Assembly (NCBI GenBank): GCA_034509735.1
Contig: JACGWO010000011.1
Span: forward strand, 27,822,979 to 27,886,978
Direction: 5' to 3'
Origin: Sesamum alatum
Lineage: Eukaryota; Streptophyta; Magnoliopsida; Lamiales; Pedaliaceae
DNA length: 64,000 nucleotides
Part shown: positions 11,148 through 23,837 of the stretch, piece by piece
Layout of the letters: each line of letters begins with the position of its first letter
Numbering within the stretch: position 1 is the stretch's first letter
Position numbers and translations under genes: made by a program
Notes under the pieces: model-generated
The model's database searches: none
Seen by the model: the letters and a program-made list of their open reading frames with translations, nothing else
What the model was told of the DNA's origin: nothing

Positions 11148-14100
11148 CCCCCCTCCCCCCTCAAGTTGGTGCGTGAAGATTGTGAACCCCCAACTTGTGG
11201 AGAAGATACATGAACTGTTTTGTCCCCAATGCCTTAGTAAAGATATCTGCAAGTTGCTCTGAACTACGGATATAAGCAGTCTGAACATGGCCACGTTGAA
11301 TCTCATCACGAATAAAATGACAATCAATCTCAATGTGCTTTGTTCGCTCATGAAACACGGGATTGGCACCAATGTGTAAAGCTGCTTGACTATCACAATA
11401 TAATAGCATATGATGAGAGTGAACAACGCCTAGAGACAACAAAAGACCCTTTAACCATTTTAGTTCACACACAGTGGTGGCCATCGAACGATACTCAGCT
11501 TCAGCAGAAGATCTTGACACTGTATGTTGCCTTTTAGTCTTCCAAGCAATGGGAGAAGTGCCTAACATAACAAAATAGCAGGTAAGAGATCTTCGTGTTA
11601 AAGGGCAACTTCCCCAATCAGAATCGCAGTAAGCATACAATCGGAGATCGCTATCAGCTCGTAGAAATATTCCTTGTCCAGGACTGCCCTTCAAGTAACG
11701 GACTACATGCAGAGTTGCTTCCCAATGAGCCTCCCTCAGCTGATGCATAAATTGTGCCAAGATATGGATACTGTATGACAACTCAGGTCGAGTAAGTGTC
11801 AAGTAAAGCAGTCTTCCCACCAATCTTCGATACTTTTCTGAATCTACCAATAATGTACTCGTGTCCAAGGCCAAATGATGATTTTTTTCAATAGAAAACT
11901 TAGATGGTTTAGCACCCAATAATCCAGCTTCACTAATAATATCCAAAGCATATTTGCGTTGGCAAAGAAAAATGCCTTCTCGGTTCCGAGCCACCTCTAC
12001 GCCTAAAAAATATTTCAATGCCCCCAAATCTTTCATGTGGAAACAGTGGCATATATAATCTTTGGACTTCTGAATAGCAACGCCATTGTTCCCGGCAATA
12101 ACAAGATTATCAACATACACCAGTATACTCAAATGTATCTTGTCTCGATTTAAAATAAACAATGAATAATCAGACTGAGATTGAAGAAACCCATACCGTT
12201 TCAATGCACTCTTTAATTTCGCAAACCAACACCGAAGGGCCTGCCGTAACCCATAGCGTGATTTACGTAAACGACAAACATTCCCAGGTTGTTTAGTAAC
12301 GTACCCAAGTGGCATCTTCATGTAAGAATGCGTTGTGAACATCCATCTGATGGAGCTCCCATCCCTTTGTTGCTGCTACAAAAAGAAAAGTACGAACAAT
12401 TACCATTTTTGCAACAGGAGCAAAAGTCTCATTGTAATCGATTCCTTCAATTTGATTATTGCCAAGAATCACCAATCGAGCCTTATAACGTTCAACTGAA
12501 CCATCAGAGTTATATTTGATCTTGTAAACCCATTTACTTCCTATAGCTCGTTTTCCCGGTGGTAAATCTTCCAAAGTCCAGGTCCCATTAGCTTCAAGTG
12601 CCTCAATTTCTTTTCTCATGGCTTTTTTCCATCGAATATCTTTTTATGGCCTGAACATAGGAAGTAGGCTCCTTTTCGGCTGTTATAGCTGCTAAGAAAG
12701 ACCGATGTTGTGGAGAAAAATTATCATAATTTACATAATGTGCTATAGGATAGGAGGTACATGTGGACAGAGTTGGATTAGATGAACATGCAGAGGGGCT
12801 TATTTGTTGTGCAGTATATGTCACAAAGTCTCACAGCCGAGTAGATGCTTCTTTCGTTCTATGATCGCGTCCAAGTTTTTCTAGGACAGATTCTTCCGAA
12901 ACTTCTGTGACACCCCCTGTCATCGTTATCGCTATGAATCGCAGTTGAATTCTCTAGATACAAAATATTTCTCGGTATCAAGATCATAAACTCTCCACCC
13001 TTTTTTTTGCGAAAGGGTATCCCACAAACAAACAACGTTGACTTCTACTAGCAAACTTGTCTTTCTCCCTATTCAAGTTCCGAGCATAACACAGGCACCC
13101 GAAAGTTCGAATATGATTGTAACTTGGAGTTCTACCAAACAAGATCTCATAAGGAGTCTTGCCTCCTAACAATTTTGAAGGAGTTCAATTAATCAAATAT
13201 CCAGCTGTCAAAACACATTCCCCCCAAAACTTGATGGGAAGATTGGCTTGAAATCTTAAAGCTCTAGCCACATTCAAAATATGACGATGTTTCCTTTCAA
13301 CACGACCATTCTATTGAGGTGTTCCTACACATGAGGTTTGATGTAAAATTCCATTTTCAGAGAAATAATTATTCAAGCATACAAATTCAGTCTTTTAGTT
13401 ATGGCAAAGAAGTTACGCATGACAAGATCCACTTCTGTTTTGTTAGTCAACAAATATATCCATACACCTCTAGAGAAATCATCAACAATGGTCAGGAAAT
13501 ACGAGGCCCCACAAGAAGCAAGAATACGATAAGGTCCCCATAAATCACAATGAATTAACTCAAAAATTTCAGTCGCTTTATTGTCACTAGAGACAAAAAC
13601 TTCTCTTGTTTGTTTAGCTATCAAACAAATGTCACACGGTTTATTCTTCACCATACCATTACTAGGTTCAACTTGAGGAAGAGATTCTACAACTTTTGTA
13701 GACGGATGCCCCATCCTCCTATGCCATAATTCAAAGGAATCTACATAACTTGCCTTGCATGCTTGGATGGATACCGCTGACTTCAGATAATAAAGCCCCT
13801 TGCATTGTTCACCCACTCCAATCACCATCCTCGAGGTGCGGTCCTACATAACACAAACTCTATTAGTAAATTAGACATCACAATTAGAGCCATCAAGCAA
13901 CTGTGACACAGATATCAGACTGCAATTCAAATTTGGAACATAGAGAACATTATCTAGTTTGATATGTTTTCCTAAGTAGACTGATCCTTCCTTCGATGCC
14001 ATCACATGTTCTCCATTAGGCAATCCAATCGGACAAGCCCCAATGTCTTTCAAATTTGTCCAACATTCTAAAGTACCTGTCATATGTTGTGAAGCATCAT

Positions 14101-15238
14101 AATCAATAATCCAATTTAGATTATTCTTACCACTCATCTTCTCACTAGTACCCGGTTTGCATGTGTTCAACAAATTGAGAAAGAACTACCATTGTTCTGC
14201 TATCAAGGTCCCAGAAGATGTATTTTCTTCTGTTGATGCCATCGATGATGATGGTTGCCCAATTACATGGGTTGTATTCACCTTCGCTGCACTGCTACAT
14301 CCACGCCCTGCACTCTGTCCCCTTTCCCCACGTCCAGTCCCTTTGGGACGGTCACCCCACCATTCCGGGTACCCAATAAGCTGAAAAAAAGTTTCGGAAT
14401 CATGTCCCTCTCATTTGCAGTTTGAGTAAACAGTAGATTTATCTTTTGGCTTCTATTTTGTACTTTCGCCCTCCTGTATTGGTCTTCACTGCAAAACTCA
14501 CAACTTCTCCTCGTTCTTCTTTTCCTCGTGAGATGTTTCTAACACGTTCCTCTTGGCACACCAACGAGTATGCCTTATTCCAGTTTGGCAATGGGTTTGT
14601 GCTCAAAATATTGGAACGGACAGCTCCATACAACAAATCTTCCAACCCCATCAAAAACTGATGAAATCTCTCTTCTTCTCATTTCTTGTCAAGTTCCCCT
14701 GCAATATTACAATTGCATTTTCCACAGTGACAAGTGGGAATTTTCTCATAATTCGCAAGCTCTTCCTACAGTTGTTTCAATTTCCCATAGTAAGTTACAA
14801 AGGACATACCTCTCTGTTTGCAATTGGCAAGTTCTGCCTTGATCTGCTGAACACGAGGTCCATTAGCAATAGAGAATCTCTCTTTGATATCTTCCCATAG
14901 ATCCTTTGCAATCTCCATATAAGTTATGGTAGATCGCAGTGTTGGCTCAATTGTGTTGAGCATCCATGAAACCAACATGGAATTTACAGTCCACTAGTCC
15001 TCTAATTTAGAGGAATCTTCGTCAGGTTGTTCAATAGTTCCATCAATAACTCCGAACTTTTTCTTGGCCCTCAACGATGTTCGTATCGCTCGAGCCCATT
15101 CATCATAGTTGTCTCCTCTTAGTTGCACCTGAGTAATTATATTATCAGGATTATCGCTCGAAGTCAATACGTAGGGGGAAGTTGGTTTCTTTCCCTCGCT
15201 AGTCATAGTGGTTTTATCTTTAACAGGCTCTGGTACCA

Positions 15239-15438
15239 TGAAAAAACTTTTGAAAAGAAAAAGTTTCTGTGTATTTTCTAGGCTCAAAGAGCCACGTATA
15301 TATATAAATCTCCTAAACCTAAAGAATATTTCTATATCTCCTAAACATGGAAAATGCATATTGTACATAAATAACAAATTAGACAATATATACTATACAT
15401 AATTAAGAAATATTTTTAGATCTTTGAATATTCTAATA
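15239..15438 (-). repeat. 5' LTR of the copia element
   Basis: This is a 200-base LTR, followed inward by the primer-binding site TGGTACCAGAGCC. The outer end also reads TATTAG. Confidence 0.88.
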
Positions 15439-15536
15439 TAATCGTTGTCACTAAATTGTCATTATATATATTTAACTAATAATCTAGCTATAGGGATAAT
15501 TTTATGCTCTTTTTATCCCACTAATAATTATGTAAT

Positions 15537-16830
15537 AACGAGATCAAAATTATTTTTATTTAATATATTTTTTTAGTGACAACTTCAATTATAATTTGAT
15601 ATTTTTATCACTAGTATTATATCACTAAAAAAAACAGTTCATTTGTTGGGCATTTTTGGACGGAAATTATTCATCCCAAATTCAGATGGAATTTGCAACA
15701 TCTTTGGGATCAATAGCAGGCATACAAAAATGTCGCAAATTTCATCACAAGAAAATGACTAATGTTTGCGATGAACATGTACCAAAATCGATCGCAAATC
15801 CATCCCAGAAATGGTTGAAGACCAATTTGTTGCAAGACGTCGCAAATAATGTTCCAAATTTAATTTCGTACAAGATTTTGAACAACTTTTCTAGCATAAC
15901 GAGATCAAAATTATTTTTATTTAATATATTTTTTTAGTGACAACTTCAATTATAATTTGATATTTTTATCACTAGTATTATATCACTAAAAAAAAAACAG
16001 TTCATTTGTTGTGCATTTTTGGACAGAAATTATTCATCCCATTCAGATGGAATTTGCAACATCTTTGGGATCAATAGTAGGCACACAAAAATGTCGCAAA
16101 TTTCATCACAAGAAAATGACTAATGTTTGTGATGGCAAACATGTACCAAAATCGATCGCAAATCCATCCCAGAAATGGCTGAAGACCAATTTGTTGCAAG
16201 ACGTCGCAAATAATGTTCCAAATTTAATTTCGTACAAGATTTGGAACAACTTTTCTAGCATATCACTGTTGTCACAAATTTCTAACACCGTCCGGATGAA
16301 ATTACGACGCATTTGGGATGGAAATATTGGTGGGGTGGAATCTGTAAAAAGCAATTGCAAACTCCGCCCCAATTTGCGACGAATTTGGGACGATTTTGAG
16401 AGTGTCCCAATTTTTGGCACATTTTTTAATGGAATTGCGAAGCAATTGGGATGAAAATATTGGTCGGGTGGATAGCGACGGATTTGGTACGTTGAGTACG
16501 TTCCAAGTGTTGCCATATTTTGGGACAGCTTTGCGACGACTTTGGGATATATCTTGGAGGGGTGGGTTCCGTACCAAAGTCATTGCAAAATTCATCCCAA
16601 TGTCGTCATTAAAAAGGTTAACAAAAATCATTGCAAAATTCATCCCAATATCGTCACTAAAAGATTTAAAAAAGAAAGTCATTGAATCCATCGCAAAGTT
16701 GGGACGAAATTAGGAACGGAAGCATCCTTTCGAAATAGAAACAACATCGTTTCACAAGTTGAATTTTGAATTTGGGATGCGTCCCAAACTCCGTCACAAA
16801 TTCCGCAACAAAATTACTTGTAGCTAATAC
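15537..16830. mobile_element. Unclassified non-autonomous element with a 361-bp tandem duplication
   Basis: 15,537-15,897 and 15,898-16,258 are near-identical direct repeats, each beginning AACGAGATC. The rest, to about 16,830, is filled with TTTGGGACG, TTGCGACG, CGTCGCAAA and CATCCCAA words in both orientations. That looks like a long subterminal repeat region of a DNA transposon (CACTA- or Mutator-like). The right side ends near CAAAATTACTTGTAGC. No transposase is visible, and the small ORFs here are by-products of the repeats. Confidence 0.6.
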
Positions 16831-17534
16831 CCATACTATTTTGTAATATGATAACTATAGATCCGTTATTTCGATACATGTCAAACTTCAACACAATAAC
16901 ATTAGTGTTACATTTCAATTTGCTCTACCATTTGGTGATATAACCTGTATTTATGTCATGATTGATTTGTATAGCTTTTGAGACTATTCCATTCGAATTT
17001 TTGAATCAACCATGGTTGGCCCAGTTACAACACAATCCCGAATGAACAATGAGATTTTTGTTAGAAAATTAGAATCTATAAAGCTGTGTCGTGAAAAAAG
17101 TCATTGCCCTGAACGTGAAATTTTAATACGATTATGGTGCAATCGTTAGAACCGTTTCGCTCTCCAAAGTTCACACAGCTACTCTCTAATACGTGCACTT
17201 ACAGTAGAGAGTTGGAACAACAGACTAGTATCACTCAAAAAAAAAGAGAGGTGAAGCAAAAATAGAGATGAGAGAATTCAGATTCAGTGTATGAAATGAA
17301 GAAGAGAGGCACACTATTTATAGAGAAGGAGGCCTCGACGCTTCAGCTACTTCAACCACGATTTTCTCAACCAACCTGATAGGGTGTATCTAGTTTCATC
17401 AAATCAAAGAAGATATCAGGAAGACACGGTCTCTGATTTTCTCAATTGAAGAGACTTAGTCAAGCTATTTTCAAGTAAACAATAAAGAGTTAAAAGTGTA
17501 GGAATTTATAACTTACTAGTAAGGGAGCGGGCAA
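16831..17534. other. Stretch without assignable gene
   Basis: Moderately AT-rich. It contains ACTATTTATAG at about 17,310, which could be a TATA box of a decayed LTR or leader just upstream of gag-like sequence, but no matching LTR was found. Confidence 0.4.
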
Positions 17535-20142
17535 AGAAGATTACTTCCCACATCCTCCGCATGGGAGACGTGAAGACAACTACTTTTCACCTCCTCGTCA
17601 AGAAGAGATGTCGCCGGTGCAAGAAGGAGGATACCACGGAATTGGAGTCCCTCCCCCGCATGTTTTTCCGAATCCTTTGGGTCCTCCAAGATACCCAGCG
17701 CGACCTTTAGTTATGCCCCCCCCTCCCCGCGGCGGAGTCCTTTCGCCCCCACATACTAGCAGAAGCCATCCATGCAGGGGTCAAGATCCCGAGCATGAAC
17801 GAGTATAACGGAGTTGGGGATCCTTAGGATCATTTTGATCGCTTCATGGCTAGGGTCGATCTGCTAAACATTAGCGACGCAGCCTATTGTAAGCTGTTTA
17901 GGACTACCCTCTCGGGGAAGGCAATGGCGTGGTTCAACCAGCTACCCCCAGGAACTATTGGATTATTCGAACAACTCTCTTAGCGTTTTTTGCACCATTT
18001 CACGATAAATAGGCGGTATCCCAAGACTGCTTTGTATTTGTTTACAATAGTCCAACGGGAGAACAAGAGCTTGAGGGAGTACGTACGACGCTTCTCGGAG
18101 GCGGTTTTGGAAATCCCCCATGTAAACCCAGAACTTTTGGCAAGCATCATGCAGTAGAATCTAAGGAGAGGTAGATTCAAGGAGTTGATTGCTAGAAAGC
18201 CCCCTTCCTCACAAGAGGAGTTATTGCTAAGAGCTGAGAAGTATGTAAGAATCGAGGAGTTAGCAGTTTCGTGACCAACAGATCCATTCCAACGGAGGGC
18301 TGCAGAGGAGGAGAAAGGGGTTCCCCTTAGGACAGAAGCAAGTAAGCGTGAACGCAGACATGGGCTCCCGGAGGATTTGGCTCAACACACCCCTCGGAAC
18401 GCCTCACGAAATCAAACGCTCGATGCAGCCAAACGACAAGGGCTGGGATCGAGGCCATAGCATGGAGGAATGCCGCCACTTGGAGAATGAGGTCGAGGAG
18501 TCGGTCCGAAGAGGTTGCTTACAAGAATTCGTGGGGCAAAGGAAACAAGAGCTCCAGGAAACCATCTTTGGAGGCGGGCACATGGCACGTGGGAGTAAAG
18601 CAGGAAACAAAACGAGCTAGCAAGGATAACCTCCCAACTGCTGAGTTGTGAGGGTTATCTCGGGAGGCCCAGTAGGAAGAGACTCGAGGCAAGCTGAAAG
18701 AGTCGCAGTGCGAGCAATGGGACACAATGCTAACCGTGTCATCTTTAGCAAGGTTGCAGTAGTGTCAACAGAAGATCCAAGAATGAGTCAGAGTGTGATG
18801 CGCTAAGCGAGAGGACAAAGCTAGCTTGCGCCGCGGGAGCGACATATGCGAGGGCAGACAACGACTTCCAACTTGGGTCAAGCAAGGGAATGGAGGTTAC
18901 GAAATTGGGGGAGCATATGACCAAGTACTTAGAAAACATCCAAACGTTAAAGAAGGAAGTTGGACGAGCTCAACCTAGAACAAATCCCGCGGTTATACAA
19001 GGAAGAAACGAACTGACTCACTAAGTTGGCCAGCTCATTGGCTCATGCGGAGAGCAAGAGAATAACCCAACTAAGTCAAGAGCGACACGAGGTGGATGTT
19101 GTGAGGGAAGAAGTCTTGACGACAAAGAGTGTTTTACCAAGCTGGAAAGAAGGTCTGGAGGAAGATTGAAATTTTGGGATTTTGCCTCAAGACCCCAAGG
19201 AAGCAAGGGTAATTCGAACTAGATCAGCAAAGTTCACGAAAATTAAAGGTAAGTTGTGCAAGAGAGGTTTTTTACAAACCTCATCTAGGATACGTCGGCG
19301 GGGATGAAGCAGAGTATGTTCTATGAGAGATCTATGAGGTAGGCTGCGTGATCATTCCGGAGGTGGAGTGTTAGCATGCAGAGCCCCGAAGCGAGGACAC
19401 CTCTGGCCTACAATGTGTAAGGATGCATGGAACTTAATGAAGAAATCCAAGAGTGCCAAGAGCATGCCAACGTCATTCACGTCCCAGCGAAATATACGGG
19501 ACCATCGCGACACCCCATTCTGACGGGCAAGCAGAAGTAACCAGCAGGATAGTCTTCCAAAATTTGAGGACGAGGCTAGATGAAGCTAAAGGAAGTTGGG
19601 TGGAAGGACACCCGGGAGTCCTAAGGGCATATCGAACAACCCCGCGACGAGGCACGGAGAGTCCCCGTCCAATCTAGTCAATGGGACAGAAGCAGTCATC
19701 CCGGTGGACATAAGGGAGAAAACATTCAGCACGCGACAATAGGGACAAATCGGCAATGACGAAGAAAGGCGAGCCAATCTGGATTTCAGGAGAGGCTAGG
19801 AGTGGGGCGAATGCAAGGAAGGGAGCTACAGGGAATTAATAGCATAGGCCCGCAATGACAAAGTATAGTGTCGCGAATTCCAAGTCAGAGATCTAGTATT
19901 AAGGAAAGCTGACGCGACAGGAAACATGGCCGAACTAGACGCCAAATAGGTAGGACCGCATCAAGTCGTGGAGAATGAACGAGAACGAAGTACCACACAC
20001 GTGGAATATTGCTAACCTCAAGAAACATCTTATTTAATGCTTTGTATCCATTTTCAAATGCTTTGCAACCCGGAATTACGGTAATAAAATGTCCACCTTT
20101 TGTCCACTTGTTGTAGATTCATTATTTATACTTTATTGAGCA

Positions 20143-20520
20143 AGAGAGGGGGATGGCCCCTCACATTAATATTTTATCTAAAAGAGGGGGATGGCTCCTC
20201 ACATTAATATTTTATCTAAAAGAAGTGGATGGCTCCTCACATTAATATTTTATCTAAAAGAGGGGAATGACCCCTCACATTAATATTTTATCTAAAAGAG
20301 GGGAATGACCCCTCACATCAATATTTTATCTAAAAAAGGGGGATGGCCCCTGACATTAATATTTTATCTAAAAGAGGGGGATGGCCCCTCACATTAATAT
20401 TTTATCTAAGAGTGGGGATGGCCCCTCATATTAATATTTTTTTCTAAAAGAGGGGGACAGCCCCTCACATTAATATTTTATCTAAAAGAGGGGGATTGCC
20501 CCTCACATTGATATTTAGTT
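20143..20520 (+). repeat. Minisatellite, 38-bp unit, about ten copies
   Basis: The unit contains GAGGGGGATGGCCCCTCACA plus TTAATATTTTATCTAAAA. Successive GGGGGATGG starts are 38 bases apart. Copies differ by a few substitutions. It lies between the pol end and the 3' LTR of the gypsy remnant, where Tat/Ogre-type elements are known to carry tandem repeats. Confidence 0.9.
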
Positions 20521-20714
20521 TAAAAAGAAGCAACTTAACTTAATAAGCAATAGAGAAATGAAGTTTGAAAACATTGTAAAAAGGAACCCCTGCGAAGTTT
20601 CAAAGTATTTTGACAAAATAAACTCTTAAGAAGTTCCTCGAACGACAAAGAACTCCCACGAAGTTCAAGAGTGTCCCAACCAAGGGAACTTCTACAAAGC
20701 TTCCGAAGAACTCA

Positions 20715-20900
20715 ACGTGACGCGTCACAACGCGGCACAGTTTTGACGCGACGCGATACATGACGCGTCGCGACACGAGGTGATTCAAACATGGCGCAAT
20801 GCAAATTCAACGTGACGCGTCGCGATGTGAGGTGCTTCAAGCATTGTGACATGACGCGTCGCGACGCAAGGTGATTCTAACGTGACGCAACGCAACACAA
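20715..20900. repeat. CpG-rich short tandem repeat with GACGCGTCGCGAC dyads
   Basis: GACGCGTCGCGAC or a close variant occurs about four times, each followed by an AGGTGATTC-like block. It is part of the same gypsy 3' region. Retention of so many CpGs in plant transposon DNA is unusual. Confidence 0.7.
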
Positions 20901-21380
20901 TTACAACAGCCATCGAATAGGCTAGGGCCCCCTCGCCCCCATGGTGACATATGAGGTTGCAAAGGATGAGGGAGCAAGCAACCTCGTCCTCCTTCCTTGA
21001 CGAGAGGCGAGAATGGACTCACGAATCATGCTTGCAACCACACTAAGCCCCAACAGAACTTCTCGCTCCGAGGATCATTGGAAAAATGGGTCACTCCAAG
21101 AATTTTTTACAACCGCTGAGAGGAAGACTTAGCAGTACGAGTCCTTAATAACTCTCCTAAGGATAAACAAAATATCGAAAGCCTCAAGAGAGGAAGGTAC
21201 ACCAAGATCCCGAAACGTCGGAAGTACGCGAAAAAATTAAGTGTGGGGTGGTTGACGTGCGACATCAAGGTCTAGAATGGGGCTTGCGCCATTGAAGGAA
21301 ATCGAGGAATTTCCAACTTTTTCCTAACTTCAATTTCAGGAAAAATCTAGCGAATCAGATGAATGCTTGAGTTGGGGGGC

Positions 21381-21762
21381 TGCTGATGGAGCAAAATGGA
21401 TTAGACTAGCAAAATTACCAAAATACTCCCAAATGTACATATATTTACCGAAATGCCATCCAAGGTAGTTAGTAGGCTGGAGCCAAATTATCAAGGCGCC
21501 CCTGAAGGTTAGATCATAGCCGTTAGATTAGAGGCGGTTGGAGGGTAAAATAGTCTTTATATCCCTCCTCATTTACTATAAATAGGCCATCAAATCCAAT
21601 GTAAAGGGACCTCATTCCATTTTTATAAATCTACTTTTTGAAAAACTTCTGAAGTTGGTTGCCTCGCGACGTCGTTTTGAGTTATTGTGCTTAGATCAAC
21701 AATATCCCGAATCACACACGATCAAGTACGCAAGGAAATTAGGAAAAACGGAAAAGGTAACA
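21381..21762 (+). repeat. 3' LTR of the gypsy remnant
   Basis: It starts TGCTGATGGAG immediately after the purine tract GTTGGGGGGC and ends GGTAACA, with TG...CA borders. It contains a promoter-like CTATAAATAGG near 21,580 and spans 382 bases. Confidence 0.75.
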
Positions 21763-22284
21763 TTTTTGTTTTTTTTTAATGTTTGATTAATACTTGGTTT
21801 TTAAAATTTAATGAAAAGAATTAGTATGGTGACTTAGTTAAAATATTAAAATTTGAAACTATCCCTTAATTAGTCAAAATATTAAACATTTTGACATGAT
21901 ATTTGTGTTATATGAGAGAGTATTTTATTACAAATTAAATTGTTGATGTATACATTAAGCAAATAAAATTATATATTATTTGAAAACACAACAATTATAT
22001 TATTACAAATTTTTCAGTTATGAGAGACTGCGCAAGGGGATTGGGGTTTAATCACAGTCCTAAGTTATCAAATTAAATATTGGAGAATGTGACGCACACT
22101 AAATTTTTATACATAATTATGGGATTAATTGATAATTATTTAAAAAATTTAGTTAATTAGTAAATATATTATAGATTAAATTTTGATTATATTAAAACTT
22201 GAACGGAATAAAGTGGAGCTTTACAAAAATATTTGGGATCAAATTATATAAATTTATAAATCATAGGACTAAATTGTTATTGTC
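21763..22284. other. AT-rich spacer, nothing assigned
   Basis: No ORF or clear repeat; it separates the gypsy LTR from the LINE remnant. Confidence 0.5.
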
Positions 22285-23800
22285 AAGATAGCATCCAAGT
22301 GTGTTGCCAATCGGCTTAAATTCTTGCTTGATGATATCATTTCCCATACCCAGTCTGCCTTTGTCCCCGGTCGCCTTATCACTGATAACGTCGATTCGAT
22401 CCACGGGGAGTAATGCAGCTCTAAAACTAGACATGAACAAGGCTTATGATAGGGTAGAGTGGTCGTTCCTTAGGGGTGTGTTGATTAGAGTAGGTTTCCA
22501 TCACCGTTTTGTGAATCTCATTATGTTGTTGGTGACCACAGTTTCTTACTCTGTTATGCTTAATGATACTCCTGTTGGCTACTTTAGACCGGAACGGGGC
22601 ATTCGGCAGGGAGACCCATTGTCCCCGTATCTGTTTCTCTTTTGTGCAGAGGCTTTCTCGTGTATGATTCAGGAGGCGGAGGGTCAAGGTCGGTTGGCAG
22701 GGATTGCGATTGCTCCCCAAGCACCACGGATTTCACATCTACTATTCGCGGATGATACACTATTGTTCTGTGAGGCCTCGATGGAACAGTTAAATGAGGT
22801 GAAGTGGATTTTGGACCGATACGCGCGGGCATCGGGACAAGAAATAATCATGGGGAAATCGAGCATGGCGGTGAGTGGAGGTCTTCTGAGGGCGGTTAAG
22901 CACTTTCTGGGGGCGATTATGGGAGTCAGGTTGGTGGAGAGCCATGATAGCTATCTGGGCCTTCCGGCAGTAGTAGGGCGGACGCGAGGTGCTCTTTTCA
23001 AAATATTCAGGACCGGGCGTAGCACAGAACCCATGGCTGGAACGGGAAGTATCTATCCCAGATGGGCAAAGGCGTTCTGATTAAGGCGGTCCTGCAGTCG
23101 CTACCCATGTACGCGATGTCGTGTTTTCAGCTCCCACGGACATTCATTCGGAAGCTGGAGTCCATTATGGCGGATTTCTGGTGGCATAATCGGGAGGAGA
23201 GGAAGGTGCATTGGGTGGCGTGGAGACGTTTGTGTAGGCCCAAAGCGATATGGGGGATGGGATTCCGGGAGTTGAGGGAGTTTAATGTAGCGCTATTAGC
23301 GAAACGGGGCTGGAGGGTGGTGACCAGGGAGAATTCGTTACTGAGTCGGGTGCTTTGGGCACGGTATTTTTCGAGGGGGTCGTTTTGGGAAGCAGGGGTA
23401 GGGCATCGACCCTCTCTTACGTGGAGAAGTATGCTCAGTGCGAGGGAGTTGTTAAGGGATGGGTGTGAGAGAGATGAGGAGGGTAGGTGGCGTTGGAAAG
23501 GTGAGAGGGGATGTAGGTTTTCGGTTCGTAGTGCTTATCAGATGGCTGTAGATAGAAGGGATCGAGGTGTAGCCTCCTCGTCCGGGATGGCATTGACGGT
23601 GTCACGGGGTCGGGGATCACTTTGGTCACTTCTTTGGTGTGTTCGGGTACCTCCGAAAGTGCAAGTATTTATGTGGAGGATGTGTGTGGGAGCACTACCT
23701 ATGTTGGCGGAGTTAGCAAGGAGAAGGGCGGGCATTGACAATGGATGTATGGTGTGTGGGGATGTGGTGGAGTCTATTCGGCATGTGATGGTGGACAAGA
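22285..23800 (+). mobile_element. LINE reverse-transcriptase remnant
   Basis: The + strand encodes, with a few frame shifts, LINE RT. An entry like VANRLK and [13 protein letters not shown] is followed by ALKLDMNKAYDRVEWSF, PERGIRQGDPLSPYLFLF and the catalytic block LLFADDTLLF. The fixed finger region follows (CFQLPRTFIRKLESIMADFWW), then zf-RVT (VPPKVQVFMWRMCVGALP, CMVCGDVVESIRHVM). Endonuclease, RNase H and poly-A tail are missing, so both ends are truncated. The zf-RVT part resembles the LINE end at 1-330. Confidence 0.9.
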
Positions 23801-23837
23801 ACGGTGCTATGTGGAATCGAGAGAGTGATGGAAATTG

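Larger units (their letters stand above)
10920..15438 (-). mobile_element. Degenerate Ty1/copia LTR retrotransposon
   Basis: Two similar LTRs bound the element: 10,920-11,147 (3' LTR) and 15,239-15,438 (5' LTR), in minus orientation. Just inside the 5' LTR is TGGTACCAGAGCC, close to the initiator-Met tRNA primer site. Just before the 3' LTR is a purine tract. Reading leftward: a gag with LTSSDNPDNIITQVQL and VQLRGDNYDEWARAIR; a protease region; GAG-pre-integrase and integrase (HRRMGHPS, CDICLIAKQ, IVDDFSRGVWIY); RT; and RNase H (AEAEYRSMA, FTKALGTKQF). It is dead: there are several frame breaks, the protease DSGA site reads DYDA, and RT YVDD reads YVDN. The left LTR has about 28 extra bases. 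I found no clean target duplication. Confidence 0.93.
17535..21762 (+). mobile_element. Ty3/gypsy (Tat-like) remnant with 3' LTR, reverse transcriptase missing
   Basis: From about 17,760 the + strand encodes a gag with stops and shifts: [33 protein letters not shown], then GHSMEECRHLENEVEESVRR, the Tat/Ogre-like zinc region. About 19,140-19,680 encodes the integrase entry (CQEHANVIHVPA) and its core end (TPHSDGQAEVTSR). Near 20,000 lies the typical pol end HTWNIANLKKHL. RT and RNase H are absent between, indicating an internal deletion. A 3' region with tandem repeats follows, then a GTTGGGGGG purine tract and the LTR at 21,381-21,762. No 5' LTR was recognised. Confidence 0.85.

Noticed and set aside
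11340..14900. Plus-strand ORFs across the copia element
   Set aside because: They are antisense shadows of gag-pol on the minus strand.
15656..16713. Repeated ORFs of 93-147 residues
   Set aside because: They arise from a tandemly duplicated non-coding repeat; similar-length ORFs exist on both strands.
20143..20520. CRISPR-like regularly spaced repeats
   Set aside because: The 38-base unit repeats without unique spacers and lies in a plant gypsy element; it is a minisatellite.
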